Source: PALSA-270 sp963770245 (GTDB lineage: Bacteria; Acidobacteriota; Terriglobia; Terriglobales; Acidobacteriaceae). From it: 64,000 bases of DNA. Below, one piece after another: positions 17,653 through 25,991 of this stretch. Position 1 is the stretch's first letter, and every line of letters starts with the position of its first letter. Below the pieces are notes generated by a model, which saw only the letters and a program-made list of their open reading frames with translations, ran no database searches and had not been told where the DNA came from. The position numbers and the translations under genes are program-made. The stretch covers positions 310,001 through 374,000 of the forward strand of contig CAVYOX010000016.1 in NCBI GenBank assembly GCA_963770245.1. Direction: 5' to 3'.

Positions 17653-17722
17653 TGGTGGACCGGGACGAGGGTTGAACTCGCGTCTGCGATTTTGCCGCTG
17701 TGCTCCATTACACCACCGGCCC
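17653..17722 (-). pseudogene. degenerate tRNA-Gln-like sequence
   Basis: Read on the minus strand: acceptor GGGCCGG pairs fully with CCGGTCC (one G-U), followed by discriminator A and an encoded CCA (17653-17655). The D-arm GTGTAATGGAGCAC and T-arm GCGAG-TTCAACC-CTCGT are canonical, and the overall text matches the GGTGTAATGG...AGCACAGCGG pattern of tRNA-Gln. The sequence is only 70 bases, lacks residues in the D-loop, and the anticodon arm reads GCGGCAAAATCGC, which does not give a standard 5-bp stem or a U33. I read it as a tRNA-Gln relic and not a working tRNA. Confidence 0.45.
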
Positions 17723-17951
17723 CCAGGCAAACTCAGTTGAAGAAAATCCTAAATCATTACTCGGAAGAATTGAATAACCACTTTGATTCATATCCGAATG
17801 CGGTGCGCCAACTGAGGGCTAGCTTGGCGATGCGTTCTTTTTCTGAGCCGTGGTCGAGCCGAGCGCGGTCAATATCTGGTGCGGCCGTTCTACACTCTTG
17901 TCAAAGCGCGTGTCGGAAGCTGGGATCCTTGTATTCTTTGAAGTCGAAGAC

Positions 17952-17985
17952 TCGTGAAGATTCTTTACGTCTCCCAATGTCCCTC
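17952..17985 (+). pseudogene. relic of glycosyltransferase start (copy 2)
   Basis: The stretch CGAAGACTCGTGAAGATTCT (17943-17962) is identical to the bases just before and at the start of the intact glycosyltransferase gene at 24708, and continues TTACGTCTCCCAATGT against CTACGTATCGCAATAT. After about a dozen codons the match ends and the sequence joins, in opposite orientation, the end of an acyltransferase relic. It marks a recombination junction. Confidence 0.65.
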
Positions 17986-18285
17986 GAAACCTCGCTTCAT
18001 TCGCAGGAAAGGCTCTTTAAAATACCAGCGAGAAAGGTGAGCGATGCCAACGGTGAAACCGGTAGCGATACTGAAAAGCAAAATCATGAGACCGAAGTTG
18101 CTAACCGTATACAGCCTGGGGAAAAAACGGCCCAGAGCATGGGCCTCTAAGTCAAAGACAAGCATATGAATGAGGCAAACCCCGTAACTGATTTCCCCGA
18201 AGAATTGCAGGGTACGCCGGCTCACTACAATTTCGAGTGAAACGACGGGCCGGGAGGATCGCTCTGTTGAAACCCTGCGAAACCG
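17965..18285 (-). pseudogene. relic of acyltransferase-3 (OafA/YrhL-like) C-terminus
   Basis: The minus strand encodes RTLQFFGEISYGVCLIHMLV and, after a hydrophobic segment (FGLMILLFSIATGFTVGIAH), LSRWYFKEPFLRMKRGFE. This is the C-terminal part (last two or three membrane helices and the cytoplasmic tail) of integral membrane acyltransferase-3 proteins that O-acetylate polysaccharides. Upstream the frame runs on without a start or the earlier helices, so the N-terminal three quarters are gone. The tail overlaps the second glycosyltransferase relic. Confidence 0.65.
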
Positions 18286-18462
18286 AAATCGCGGTAAGCG
18301 CCGAAAGATGACTCGTTCTCGCAGCGCATGGAGGTCGTGGAATTGGTAGGCCCGTAATCACTCTTTTCGCCAGCGCGGCACCGGCGGTTTTCGCGGCCTC
18401 GGTTTGTGACAGCTCAGACGTGTAGAATGGCTCCCGATTATCGACAAAGGTGACTCGCTTGG

Positions 18463-20334
18463 GTGGACTCTGTTGACGATAGCGAACTACCGCTCAAAAT
18501 GACACATCGTCTGCTTCAAACTTCCGCTCCGACCCCGCAACAAGACTCTAGTGAATCAAGGAACTACTCCGTGCGTTGGGCTCTGCTACAACTTGCGAGC
18601 ATCGCTTTTATCCTTGGTACTTATTCTATTCCGGCGCTTAAGACCAGAGCGGAATTAGGATCGGCGATCCTCCCTCCGATTTTTGCCGGAGATCTCAGCA
18701 TGTACTTAAATTTGGCCAATTTGAAAACGACGAGCCGAGGCCAAATCTTGAATCCCTACTACCTGCTACCAGTACCCAGCAATGGCACGGCGTACCTGAA
18801 ATTCCGCTTGGGCTCCAGCTTGTTCAGTGTTTGGGACAAAATGCTTGGGGAGCGCATGTGGCTTGCTATGTTCACCTGGAACCTGTTCTGGTGGGCATTG
18901 CTTTGTCTAGCCACGATCTGGTTGTTTGAGCGGTTCTTACCAGCGTACTCTGTGACCATCGGATTGATGGGACTAGGTTTGCTAATGCTCGTCAACACCG
19001 GCATGCTGAAGCCGCTTTTCGCCGCGTGGATTCATCTGCCTAGTCTTGCGGGCTTCCAAAGTCTAGAACTGCCCGATATGCGTGCTTTTTCGCCGCAGGT
19101 TCCACTGCCCCTGCTTGTGGTTTATCTGGGATTGCAGATGGAAGCTCTCCGCAAGAGAAGTGCTTACACTTGGGTAGGCATGGCAGCGTTGCAACTGCTC
19201 GCTCTCGCCTGCTTTCCATATGCAACACTGGTGATGACCGGGCTGACGTTCGTCAGCGTTCTAGGGCAGATGTTTTCAACCGGTCTGCGGAAATCCTGGC
19301 TAGCGCCTCTTACATACGGCGCAGCGTGTGCTATCGCAGACGCGGCATTTCTAATGCGCGGTTCGATGAACGTCTACGCGAGCCATATTTCCCTGATCCA
19401 CTTTCAGCCGGGACTGGTGCCTCATCTGGCTGGCGGAACATGGCTTCTATTGGGTCTGCTGACCATTGCCGTGGCTATCAGCACGACCATACCCCTGGAC
19501 GTGAAATTGCCGCTGGCCGGTTTAGGGGCAACCACCATGGTGCTGATGCTAGGCGACGCGTTTGTGCCGTCAACGGTCCTGTTGCTTTCAGGCCATGCAG
19601 GGTATTTCTTGCACACTACGTTCACTCTTCTCGTCATGTTCCTGACTTCGGCCGTTGTTGTCGGCCACCGCGCGCGAGCCCCCCAAATAAGGGTCGCTGC
19701 TGGCATCGCTGTAGGACTCATCGCGCTCAACGGAATGCTGGTATCTTTAGGGCTATACCACGCCTGCCTGCCAATGAACCGGGCACAAGCGGAATTAGCA
19801 CAGTTGTTGAGTTCGTGGCATCCCGCCGAAGGAGACCTGCTTGTCGCGCGAACGCGGTCTGTGGATGATACGTTATGTGGCTGGGGCGCCTTGTTATTTG
19901 ACGGTCATGTACTTTTTTGTACCGATGCAATGACGATGTTGACCCCGTCGCAGAATCGAACCGAGCAAAGCTTTCGCCAGGCCGTGTACCTTTATCTAAG
20001 CGGGAAAGACAGCCATTATTTGCAGCGGATTGTCGACGATCCCGATCCTCAGCCGATGTACCAGCTGGGTTATTGGGCGGAGGCGATCTCCCTTTCTCGA
20101 GAGGAACAGAATGAGGGCCGAAAGGCCATCCAGGCAGACCTGCTACCAGTGTTGAAGCAGGTTGAGAGTCAGGATGTTGCCGTCCGGACATTCTTTCATC
20201 AGTTCCGCAGAGTTGTGGTGATAGATAACCTTCAGAACCCCACGTTCTCTTCGGCGCGACTAGCCTTGTTTCTGAAGCCCGTAAGCGAACTACACCTTGA
20301 GTATTTGACGCTGCATTCCTACGTGCCCCTGTAG
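18463..20334 (+). CDS. large polytopic membrane protein of the EPS locus
   Basis: 623 residues from GTG 18463, or 611 from the ATG at 18499. About ten to twelve hydrophobic helices occupy residues 35-440 (for example WNLFWWALLCLATIWLFERF and LLLSGHAGYFLHTTFTLLVM), followed by a soluble C-terminal part of about 170 residues (LLVARTRSVDDTLCGWGALL onward). The layout of many helices plus a C-terminal periplasmic domain resembles GT-C type glycosyltransferases or polymerases, but no diagnostic motif was found. A decayed inverted copy of its N-terminal third lies at 20795-21175. Function unassigned; polymerase or lipid-linked sugar transferase are candidates. Confidence 0.7.
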   Translation: MDSVDDSELPLKMTHRLLQTSAPTPQQDSSESRNYSVRWALLQLASIAFILGTYSIPALKTRAELGSAILPPIFAGDLSMYLNLANLKTTSRGQILNPYYLLPVPSNGTAYLKFRLGSSLFSVWDKMLGERMWLAMFTWNLFWWALLCLATIWLFERFLPAYSVTIGLMGLGLLMLVNTGMLKPLFAAWIHLPSLAGFQSLELPDMRAFSPQVPLPLLVVYLGLQMEALRKRSAYTWVGMAALQLLALACFPYATLVMTGLTFVSVLGQMFSTGLRKSWLAPLTYGAACAIADAAFLMRGSMNVYASHISLIHFQPGLVPHLAGGTWLLLGLLTIAVAISTTIPLDVKLPLAGLGATTMVLMLGDAFVPSTVLLLSGHAGYFLHTTFTLLVMFLTSAVVVGHRARAPQIRVAAGIAVGLIALNGMLVSLGLYHACLPMNRAQAELAQLLSSWHPAEGDLLVARTRSVDDTLCGWGALLFDGHVLFCTDAMTMLTPSQNRTEQSFRQAVYLYLSGKDSHYLQRIVDDPDPQPMYQLGYWAEAISLSREEQNEGRKAIQADLLPVLKQVESQDVAVRTFFHQFRRVVVIDNLQNPTFSSARLALFLKPVSELHLEYLTLHSYVPL

Positions 20335-20790
20335 TTCCACCAGAAGTCGCATCGCAAATGAGTCTCGGCGGAATTTCCGTGATGGCTTGGAAATCAATTT
20401 GCGTGTTCAACGGGTAAGGTCAGTTTCACAGCATCCGCACCGTTACCCGATGGTGCATGTCTGTTAGTCGTCGCAACCAAGATGTACCCCGCCAGCCAGC
20501 CTCAGTACGAAAGCGTACGCGGTGTAGGAAGAGTCGCTATTGCCAGCTACTGACTGGCCCGTCCGATGCATGGGATGCAGGCGTCGCTTCTACGCGGTAG
20601 GATTCGAAAAGCCCCAGAGAGACTCGTCGTAACGTTTATTTTCTGCTTTTCCACTTCATCGTCGCTGAATCACGCGCACCCCCGCGCAGCTGCCCACCAC
20701 CCCGCCACCGCCGCGCACCGCGCCGCGCCCAGCGTCTTCCACGCTGTACCCGGGGGAGGGGGCATTTTGCCGTCGCTGTACGCTACCCCG
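20335..20790. other. non-coding stretch
   Basis: About 455 bases with no recognisable gene; a C-rich low-complexity patch (CCACCACCCCGCCACCGCCG) lies near 20693. Probably decayed sequence adjoining the inverted membrane-protein relic. Confidence 0.4.
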
Positions 20791-20794
20791 CCAT

Positions 20795-21175
20795 GCCAGT
20801 ATTGACCAGCATCAGCAGGCCTAGACCGGCCACTCCGATGCCCCGGGAACTTATGGGCAAGAAATCCTTGAATAACCAAAGCGCAATGGCGCAAAGAAGT
20901 GCCCACCAGAAGAGGTTCCACAGGAACATCGCGAGCCACATCCGGCCACCAGGTAGTTTGTCTTAATCGTTGAACAGAGCGGCGCCCAGCCGGAATTTCA
21001 AATATGCCGTCCCATGTGCGGGTACCGGGACAAGGTAATACGGATTCAAGATCTGTCCCGGACTGACCGTTCTAATGCTGCTTAGATTCAGGTACAGGGT
21101 GAGGTCGGGGCCAAAGATCGGAGGCAGAAGTGATGCTCCGAACTCTGGTCCTCAACGAAGGATAAGAATAAATAA
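20795..21175 (-). pseudogene. inverted, decayed partial copy of the membrane protein at 18463
   Basis: On the minus strand this region reads YLNLSSIRTVSPGQILNPYY then GTAYLKFRLGAALF and, after an indel, a frame with WNLFWWALLCAIALWLFKDF. These match in order YLNLANLKTTSRGQILNPYY, GTAYLKFRLGSSLF and WNLFWWALLCLATIWLFERF of the intact protein at 18463. Stops and frameshifts break it, and only the part equal to residues of about 50-185 is kept. It is a degenerate paralogue in opposite orientation. Confidence 0.75.
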
Positions 21176-21494
21176 CGAGGACGACGAGGACGGCGGCGAA
21201 CTGAGCCATTGTTCAGCTTGCAGAGTGGCGCCCCGCCCCTATGAGGGGAGCATCTGCTGCGGGGCTGAAGTGCAGGCGTCACGGACCAGAGTTGTCATCT
21301 TGTAGCAGCGCCCGAAATAGTATCCGGCGGGTCGTTGTCAAACGACTCTGAAATCGAGTTTCCGAAGACAAGGAAAATCACCGAAGGTTTTTCGATGGCG
21401 GCCATTATATGTCAGAATCGCATTTCTCGATGACTGGTTTTCCTGATATCATTCGTCAATTCAGAACCTCCAAATCGCGAGAGAGGCTGTAGCT
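21176..21494. other. intergenic stretch, nothing recognised
   Basis: About 320 bases between two relics; no coding or RNA signal seen. Confidence 0.4.
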
Positions 21495-22071
21495 ATGAGT
21501 CTGGTGCGCGTACTTCGATCACACGGACGTGTGCCGATTGTGGCAGGCCCTGTTCGCCGCACAGAAGTCCGCCCCTTCTTGCGAGCAACGTCTACGCCGT
21601 GTGCGTCGGCTGCTTGATGTCTCGCTATCGATTTCAATCAACGCTATGTCGAAAGTGCGCGCCGAAGGCACGCGCGAGATTTCGTAGTTGCCGATGTCCG
21701 CAGCTATCGCTCAACTCCTGGCGAGCGATTCGATCTCGTGTTGGCGAGTAGTTTCCTGCACCATCTGAATACTAAGGATGTGTTGGAGTCTTGTCCCATT
21801 TGCGTTCTCTGCTAACCAAAGGCGGCCATGTTCATGCTTTGGAATTGGTGATGCCCGTCGAGAGATCAGTTGCTCGCCAGTTGCCCCGATGGCATCGCGG
21901 TAATTTTGCGCGCCCAGCTGAGGAATGGAGTACGATGTTTGGCAGGCTTTTCGAGGCAGTGCTGATTGAGTTTTATCCTATGACTCTAATGGGGATGACC
22001 TTGTGGAATATGGGTATTTCAAAGGTTGGACCAGGTTGTGACCGAGCACACGAACAGTCTGAAGACTCATA
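21495..22071 (+). pseudogene. decayed class I SAM methyltransferase lacking the SAM-binding loop
   Basis: Fragments in three frames line up as one methyltransferase: TDVCRLWQALFAAQKSAPSC, ending LLDV; then DFNQRYVESARRRHARDFVV and ERFDLVLASSFLHHLNTKDV; then, after a shift near 21790, LSHLRSLLTKGGHVHALELV and a tail with NFARPAEEWSTMFGRLFEAV and MGMTLWNMG. Between LLDV and DFNQ the glycine-rich motif I (usually GCGTG) and about 15-20 residues are missing, so it cannot bind SAM. It is a dead gene with at least two indels. Confidence 0.75.
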
Positions 22072-22127
22072 GCGCTGATTTGTTTTGATTCGCAGATCGA
22101 GCTGCATCGATCCGACGGGAAAAGTCC

Positions 22128-22889
22128 ATGGAGACGGCTGAACATCGCATAACGTATCTGTGCCCTTCCATGTCGGTAAGTATGGGCGATTGGTGGTTCG
22201 ACATCGCCACCAGCGATCATTTCTGGATTCGGCGTCGTTTTGAAGTCATGAGGAGACTAGCGGATTCTGTATTCTGGAAGTCCAGCCGCCTTGCCGAGAT
22301 CGGCTGCGGTAGTGGCTTGCTGCAAAGGGACATCGAGGATTACTACGGGATCTCTGTCGCTGGATTCGATCTGAATGAGGTCGCCCTTCGGAAGAATGTG
22401 AGCCGTCAGAGCCCACTCTATTGCTACAACATTCATCAGCGAAACCCGGAGTTCCGTGCTCACTTCGATCTCTTGTTGTTGTTCGATGTTCTTGAACATA
22501 TCGAGGACGAGTGCCGGTTTCTGCAATCTGTCAAGTTCCATCTGGCGGAGTCTGGCACTCTCCTGATCAACGTTCCCGCAAATCAGTTTTTCTATTCCGA
22601 CTACGACCGCGCCGCGCAGCACGCGCGGCGCTATTCAATGAATCAGTTGGCAGAGGTCGCAGCACAGAATGGTTTCAAAGCACGAGCTTTTACTTATTGG
22701 GGTCTTCCCTTGGTTCCGCTCCTCTTGCTGCGGAAGGCAATCAGTATCCAGCGCAGCAACGGCAGGACCGGATTCGATGCTCGGGGGCACACCATGAACC
22801 GCTTCCTATCGTTCCTGGCGCGATGTGAGCCGCTTCCGCAGAAATTCTTGGGCACGTCTGTGATGGCTGTCCTGCAGAATCAAGCCTAG
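22128..22889 (+). CDS. class I SAM-dependent methyltransferase
   Basis: 253 residues, ATG start. Motif I is LAEIGCGSGLLQRDIE (residues about 56-71), then VAGFDLNEVAL (acidic loop, ribose contact) and the post-I region FDLLLLFDVLEHIEDECRFL with the DVLEH signature of UbiG/sugar-O-methyltransferase-like proteins. The C-terminal third has a hydrophobic patch (WGLPLVPLLLLRKAIS) typical of EPS or lipid-carrier-linked methyltransferases. Sits 63 bases upstream of the GtrB-like gene, same strand; probably methylates a glycan or lipid-linked sugar. Confidence 0.82.
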   Translation: METAEHRITYLCPSMSVSMGDWWFDIATSDHFWIRRRFEVMRRLADSVFWKSSRLAEIGCGSGLLQRDIEDYYGISVAGFDLNEVALRKNVSRQSPLYCYNIHQRNPEFRAHFDLLLLFDVLEHIEDECRFLQSVKFHLAESGTLLINVPANQFFYSDYDRAAQHARRYSMNQLAEVAAQNGFKARAFTYWGLPLVPLLLLRKAISIQRSNGRTGFDARGHTMNRFLSFLARCEPLPQKFLGTSVMAVLQNQA

Positions 22890-22952
22890 GAGAAAACAGG
22901 CTCAAGGCAAGCCACACTTACAGCGAGTGAAAAGGAGCTTCGACGAAGTAAC

Positions 22953-23963
22953 ATGACCGAGCAACCGAGCGTTTCCGTCGCGATCCCGGTTTATAACGAA
23001 GAAGCAGTTGTGCCCGAATTGCTTCGACGGACGCGCGCCGTTCTCGATGAAATCCCGGGTGGCCCGCACCAGATCGTCCTGGTGGATGACGGAAGTTCAG
23101 ATGGTACGTGGGAACTGCTGGAAAGAGCCTCGGAAAAAGACCCTCGGTTGGTTGCAATTGCGCTCTCGCGCAATTTTGGTCATCAGACCGCGCTTGGGGC
23201 GGCCTTGGATTACGTTTCGGGCGACGTGACCGTACTCATGGACGGGGATTTGCAAGATCCACCCGAAGCCATCCCGATTTTGCTGGATTCATATAATCAG
23301 GGCTATGACGTGGTGTATGTGCAGCGCGTGAATCGCAAAGAAGAGTGGTGGCTGCGTGCTTGTTACTACCTTTTCTATCGCCTGCTCGCCACCCTCTCTT
23401 CGATTCAGTTGCCGCTTGATACCGGCGACTTTGGCCTCATGTCACGACGCGTCATCCAGGAAATCGGAAGGATGCCAGAGCACCATAGGTACCTGCGCGG
23501 CATGAGGACGTGGGTCGGATTTCGCCAGATTGGCGTTCCCATCGAACGCGCGGCCCGCCGCGCGGGACGTACGAAATACAGCCCGCTGAGTTTGCTGAAG
23601 CTGGCATCAGATGGAATTTTTGCTTTTTCCATCGTCCCCTTGCGAGCTGCGGCGATATTCGGAGCAGGTGCGACCGGACTTTCGGTGCTGTATTCGATTT
23701 ACGCGCTATATGTGAAGTTTTGGTTACACGCACCACAAGGTTTTACAGCGTTAGTCCTCGCGATCACGTTTCTTTCCGGTGTAAATCTGTTTTTCTTGGG
23801 AATCATCGGGGAGTACATAGGGCGCGTGTACGAAGAAGCGAAGGGTCGTCCGCACTACATTGTTCGCGAGGTGCTTCGGCAACGAAGTTTTGGCAGCCGT
23901 GCGGCAACCCCGCGCATTGATGCAGCAGAGATGTTGGAACGAACCGGTACCGACTATGATTAG
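22953..23963 (+). CDS. family 2 glycosyltransferase, DPM1/GtrB (ArnC)-like
   Basis: 336 residues. GT-A domain at residues 1-230: VSVAIPVYNEEAVVPELLRR, IVLVDDGSSDGTWELL, LSRNFGHQTALGAALDYVSG and the metal-binding LMDGDLQDPPEAI. Two membrane helices follow (AAAIFGAGATGLSVLYSIYA and FTALVLAITFLSGVNLFFLG) and the usual IIGEYIGRVYEEAKGRPHYI end. This family transfers a sugar from a nucleotide sugar to undecaprenyl phosphate. With the methyltransferase upstream it probably makes a lipid-linked sugar for side-chain addition. Confidence 0.92.
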   Translation: MTEQPSVSVAIPVYNEEAVVPELLRRTRAVLDEIPGGPHQIVLVDDGSSDGTWELLERASEKDPRLVAIALSRNFGHQTALGAALDYVSGDVTVLMDGDLQDPPEAIPILLDSYNQGYDVVYVQRVNRKEEWWLRACYYLFYRLLATLSSIQLPLDTGDFGLMSRRVIQEIGRMPEHHRYLRGMRTWVGFRQIGVPIERAARRAGRTKYSPLSLLKLASDGIFAFSIVPLRAAAIFGAGATGLSVLYSIYALYVKFWLHAPQGFTALVLAITFLSGVNLFFLGIIGEYIGRVYEEAKGRPHYIVREVLRQRSFGSRAATPRIDAAEMLERTGTDYD

Positions 23964-24164
23964 GGATTGGATCCGAAGCACAGACTTGTTCTTAATATGC
24001 GTGGTACAACAAGGGCGCGGGCTCGTTGTTGTCAGCGATTACGACGTACAGTGAGACTATTTTGTTGTCGAGCGTAAGTGCCGTCCGCTGTCCCGACAGA
24101 CTGCCCACTCGCGGAACAGAGCCGCTCATGAGTCCTCTTGTCGGAAGAAGGCACCGGGCGCATT
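23964..24164. other. intergenic stretch, nothing recognised
   Basis: About 200 bases after the GtrB-like gene with no clear signals. Confidence 0.4.
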
Positions 24165-24560
24165 TTCCAAGGCCGGACTGAACAGCATGGCGGCGCGAGT
24201 GTCTTTTTCGTTCCAGCCATCGAGGTAGCGGTAGCGACGCGGCCAGTTAAAGTACTGGTTGATCTGCGTATAGCTGCAGGTCATGAGGATCCCTCAGACC
24301 CACGATAATCACTTTCAGTAGAGATTGAGAGTTGTTCCCAACGAGCCACCGGCCCAAGGCCGTCGAAGTTGAGGACCGAGATGCGGTGCACGGTGACTTC
24401 GCTGACCTTGACCACTCCCCCACTGGGCTCGATCCACCCGGACAAGGAATATCCCGTTCGGAACAGAGTGAATGGCCGATACTTCCGCCCATGAGTGTTC
24501 AAGTGGACAGCTGCCGAGGAAACGGCTGCAGGGGTGGTCGGCTCCCCGCTACTTCTGCAA
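24125..24560 (-). pseudogene. unidentified decayed coding sequence
   Basis: Two minus-strand frames look like remains of a single gene: GRKYRPFTLFRTGYSLSGWI continuing to VVKVSEVTVHRISVLNFDGL (about 24340-24500), then, after a stop and frame change, CSYTQINQYFNWPRRYRYLD and RAAMLFSPALENAPGAFFRQ ending at a stop near 24135. The family could not be named. No start or intact frame exists. Confidence 0.35.
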
Positions 24561-24707
24561 CCAGAAATTGATGTCGGCTAGTCGTGGAAGCTCATCCCGC
24601 CACTATGGGCAACTCAGGTCGCCGTTGGGCTTATCCGGATGGTGTAATCCACGCCTGGCGCCCTGTGCTACAAAGGCTAATTAAGGTTCAGCTACGACCG
24701 AAGACTC

Positions 24708-25958
24708 GTGAAGATTCTCTACGTATCGCAATATTTTCCGCCAGAGATGGGCGCCCCCGGCGCTCGGGTTGCGGAATTAACCCGCCATTGGGTGCGTGCC
24801 GGACACCAGGTCACGGTTCTAACTGGCTTTCCCAACCATCCCACCGGAGTCGTGCCTCCAGAGTACCGCGCCAAACTCCGCCGTTTGGTGATGCACGAAA
24901 AAATGGAGGGAGTGAGTGTCGTCCGCAGTTGGCTGCTGCCCTTCCCTAACCGCAAAGCGTACGAGCGCATGCTGAACTACGGCTCTTTCTGCATATCGGC
25001 CGCGAGCACAGGTGTTTTCGTGTCCCGTCCCGACGTGGTAATTGCCACCTCTCCGCAACTTCTAGTGGGGCTGTCGGGCTGTTGGCTGGCCCGCGTTAAG
25101 CGAGTTCCATTTGTCTTCGAAGTTCGCGACCTGTGGCCAGAGTCGCTGGTTGCCGTTGGCATGGGTGATCCCAACTCATTTCTCCATCGCGGGCTGGGAA
25201 AAATTGCGGGCTTTCTCTACCGCCGTTGCGACCGGGTCGTTGTGGTCACTCCTGCATTTAAAGATCATCTGATCAAGCATTGGCAGGTGCCATCGGAAAA
25301 GATTTCGGTCGTTGAAAATGGAGTTGACACCGGATTGTTCAGCCCAGGAGCCCCGGACCAGGAGTTGCAAAGGGCACTCGGCGCCGAAGGCAAATTTGTC
25401 GCTTGCTACATCGGTACGATGGGAATGGCGCACGGACTGGAAACCCTGGTGGAGGCCGCTGCCCGCCTGCGAGATTCCGCTCCTCAGGTTCTCTTCCTGC
25501 TTGTGGGAGAAGGTGCAGAGAAGGACCGCATCATCTCGCTGGTGCGCTCCCGAGGCTTGACCAACGTGCATTTTGTTGACCAGCAGCCTCGAGAAAAGAT
25601 ACCGGCGTACATCCGGGCCTCGGACGTTTGTCTGGTGCTGCTCAAGAAGACGGAGCTCTTCAAGACTGTCATTCCCACGAAAATGTTGGAGTTCATGGCC
25701 TGCGCCCGCCCGGTGATTCTGGGAGTGGACGGCCAGGCGCGAAAAATTGTTGACGAAGCCCAAGCCGGACTCTTCATGGAACCGGAGAATCCGGATGCTC
25801 TGGCCCAGGCCATCCTGCACCTAGCGGCTGACAGCGAACTGCGTGAATCAATGGGCAGCAACGGCGCACGCCACATTTTGCTGCACTTTTCCCGCCAGCA
25901 AAAGGCGAAAGACTATCTCGCAGTTTTAGGGAGCGTAGTGGGTGAAAAACGCTTTTGA
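24708..25958 (+). CDS. family 4 glycosyltransferase (WbuB-like)
   Basis: 416 residues from GTG 24708 (MKILYVSQYFPPEMGAPGAR). The N-terminal Rossmann half has GHQVTVLTGFPNHPTG and VPFVFEVRDLWPESLVAVGM, the hallmark of the WbuB/colanic acid subgroup. The C-terminal half has VVENGVDTGLFSP, ACYIGTMGMAHGLETLVEAA and TKMLEFMACARPVILGV (GT4 EX7E-like donor site, here E..ACARPVI). Likely adds an amino sugar to a lipid-linked intermediate. Two broken copies of its 5' end (15429 and 17952) lie upstream. It converges with the export gene, ending 33 bases from it. Confidence 0.93.
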   Translation: MKILYVSQYFPPEMGAPGARVAELTRHWVRAGHQVTVLTGFPNHPTGVVPPEYRAKLRRLVMHEKMEGVSVVRSWLLPFPNRKAYERMLNYGSFCISAASTGVFVSRPDVVIATSPQLLVGLSGCWLARVKRVPFVFEVRDLWPESLVAVGMGDPNSFLHRGLGKIAGFLYRRCDRVVVVTPAFKDHLIKHWQVPSEKISVVENGVDTGLFSPGAPDQELQRALGAEGKFVACYIGTMGMAHGLETLVEAAARLRDSAPQVLFLLVGEGAEKDRIISLVRSRGLTNVHFVDQQPREKIPAYIRASDVCLVLLKKTELFKTVIPTKMLEFMACARPVILGVDGQARKIVDEAQAGLFMEPENPDALAQAILHLAADSELRESMGSNGARHILLHFSRQQKAKDYLAVLGSVVGEKRF

Positions 25959-25991
25959 CGGAACGCTGCGGCTTGGGCCTCGACCATTCAC

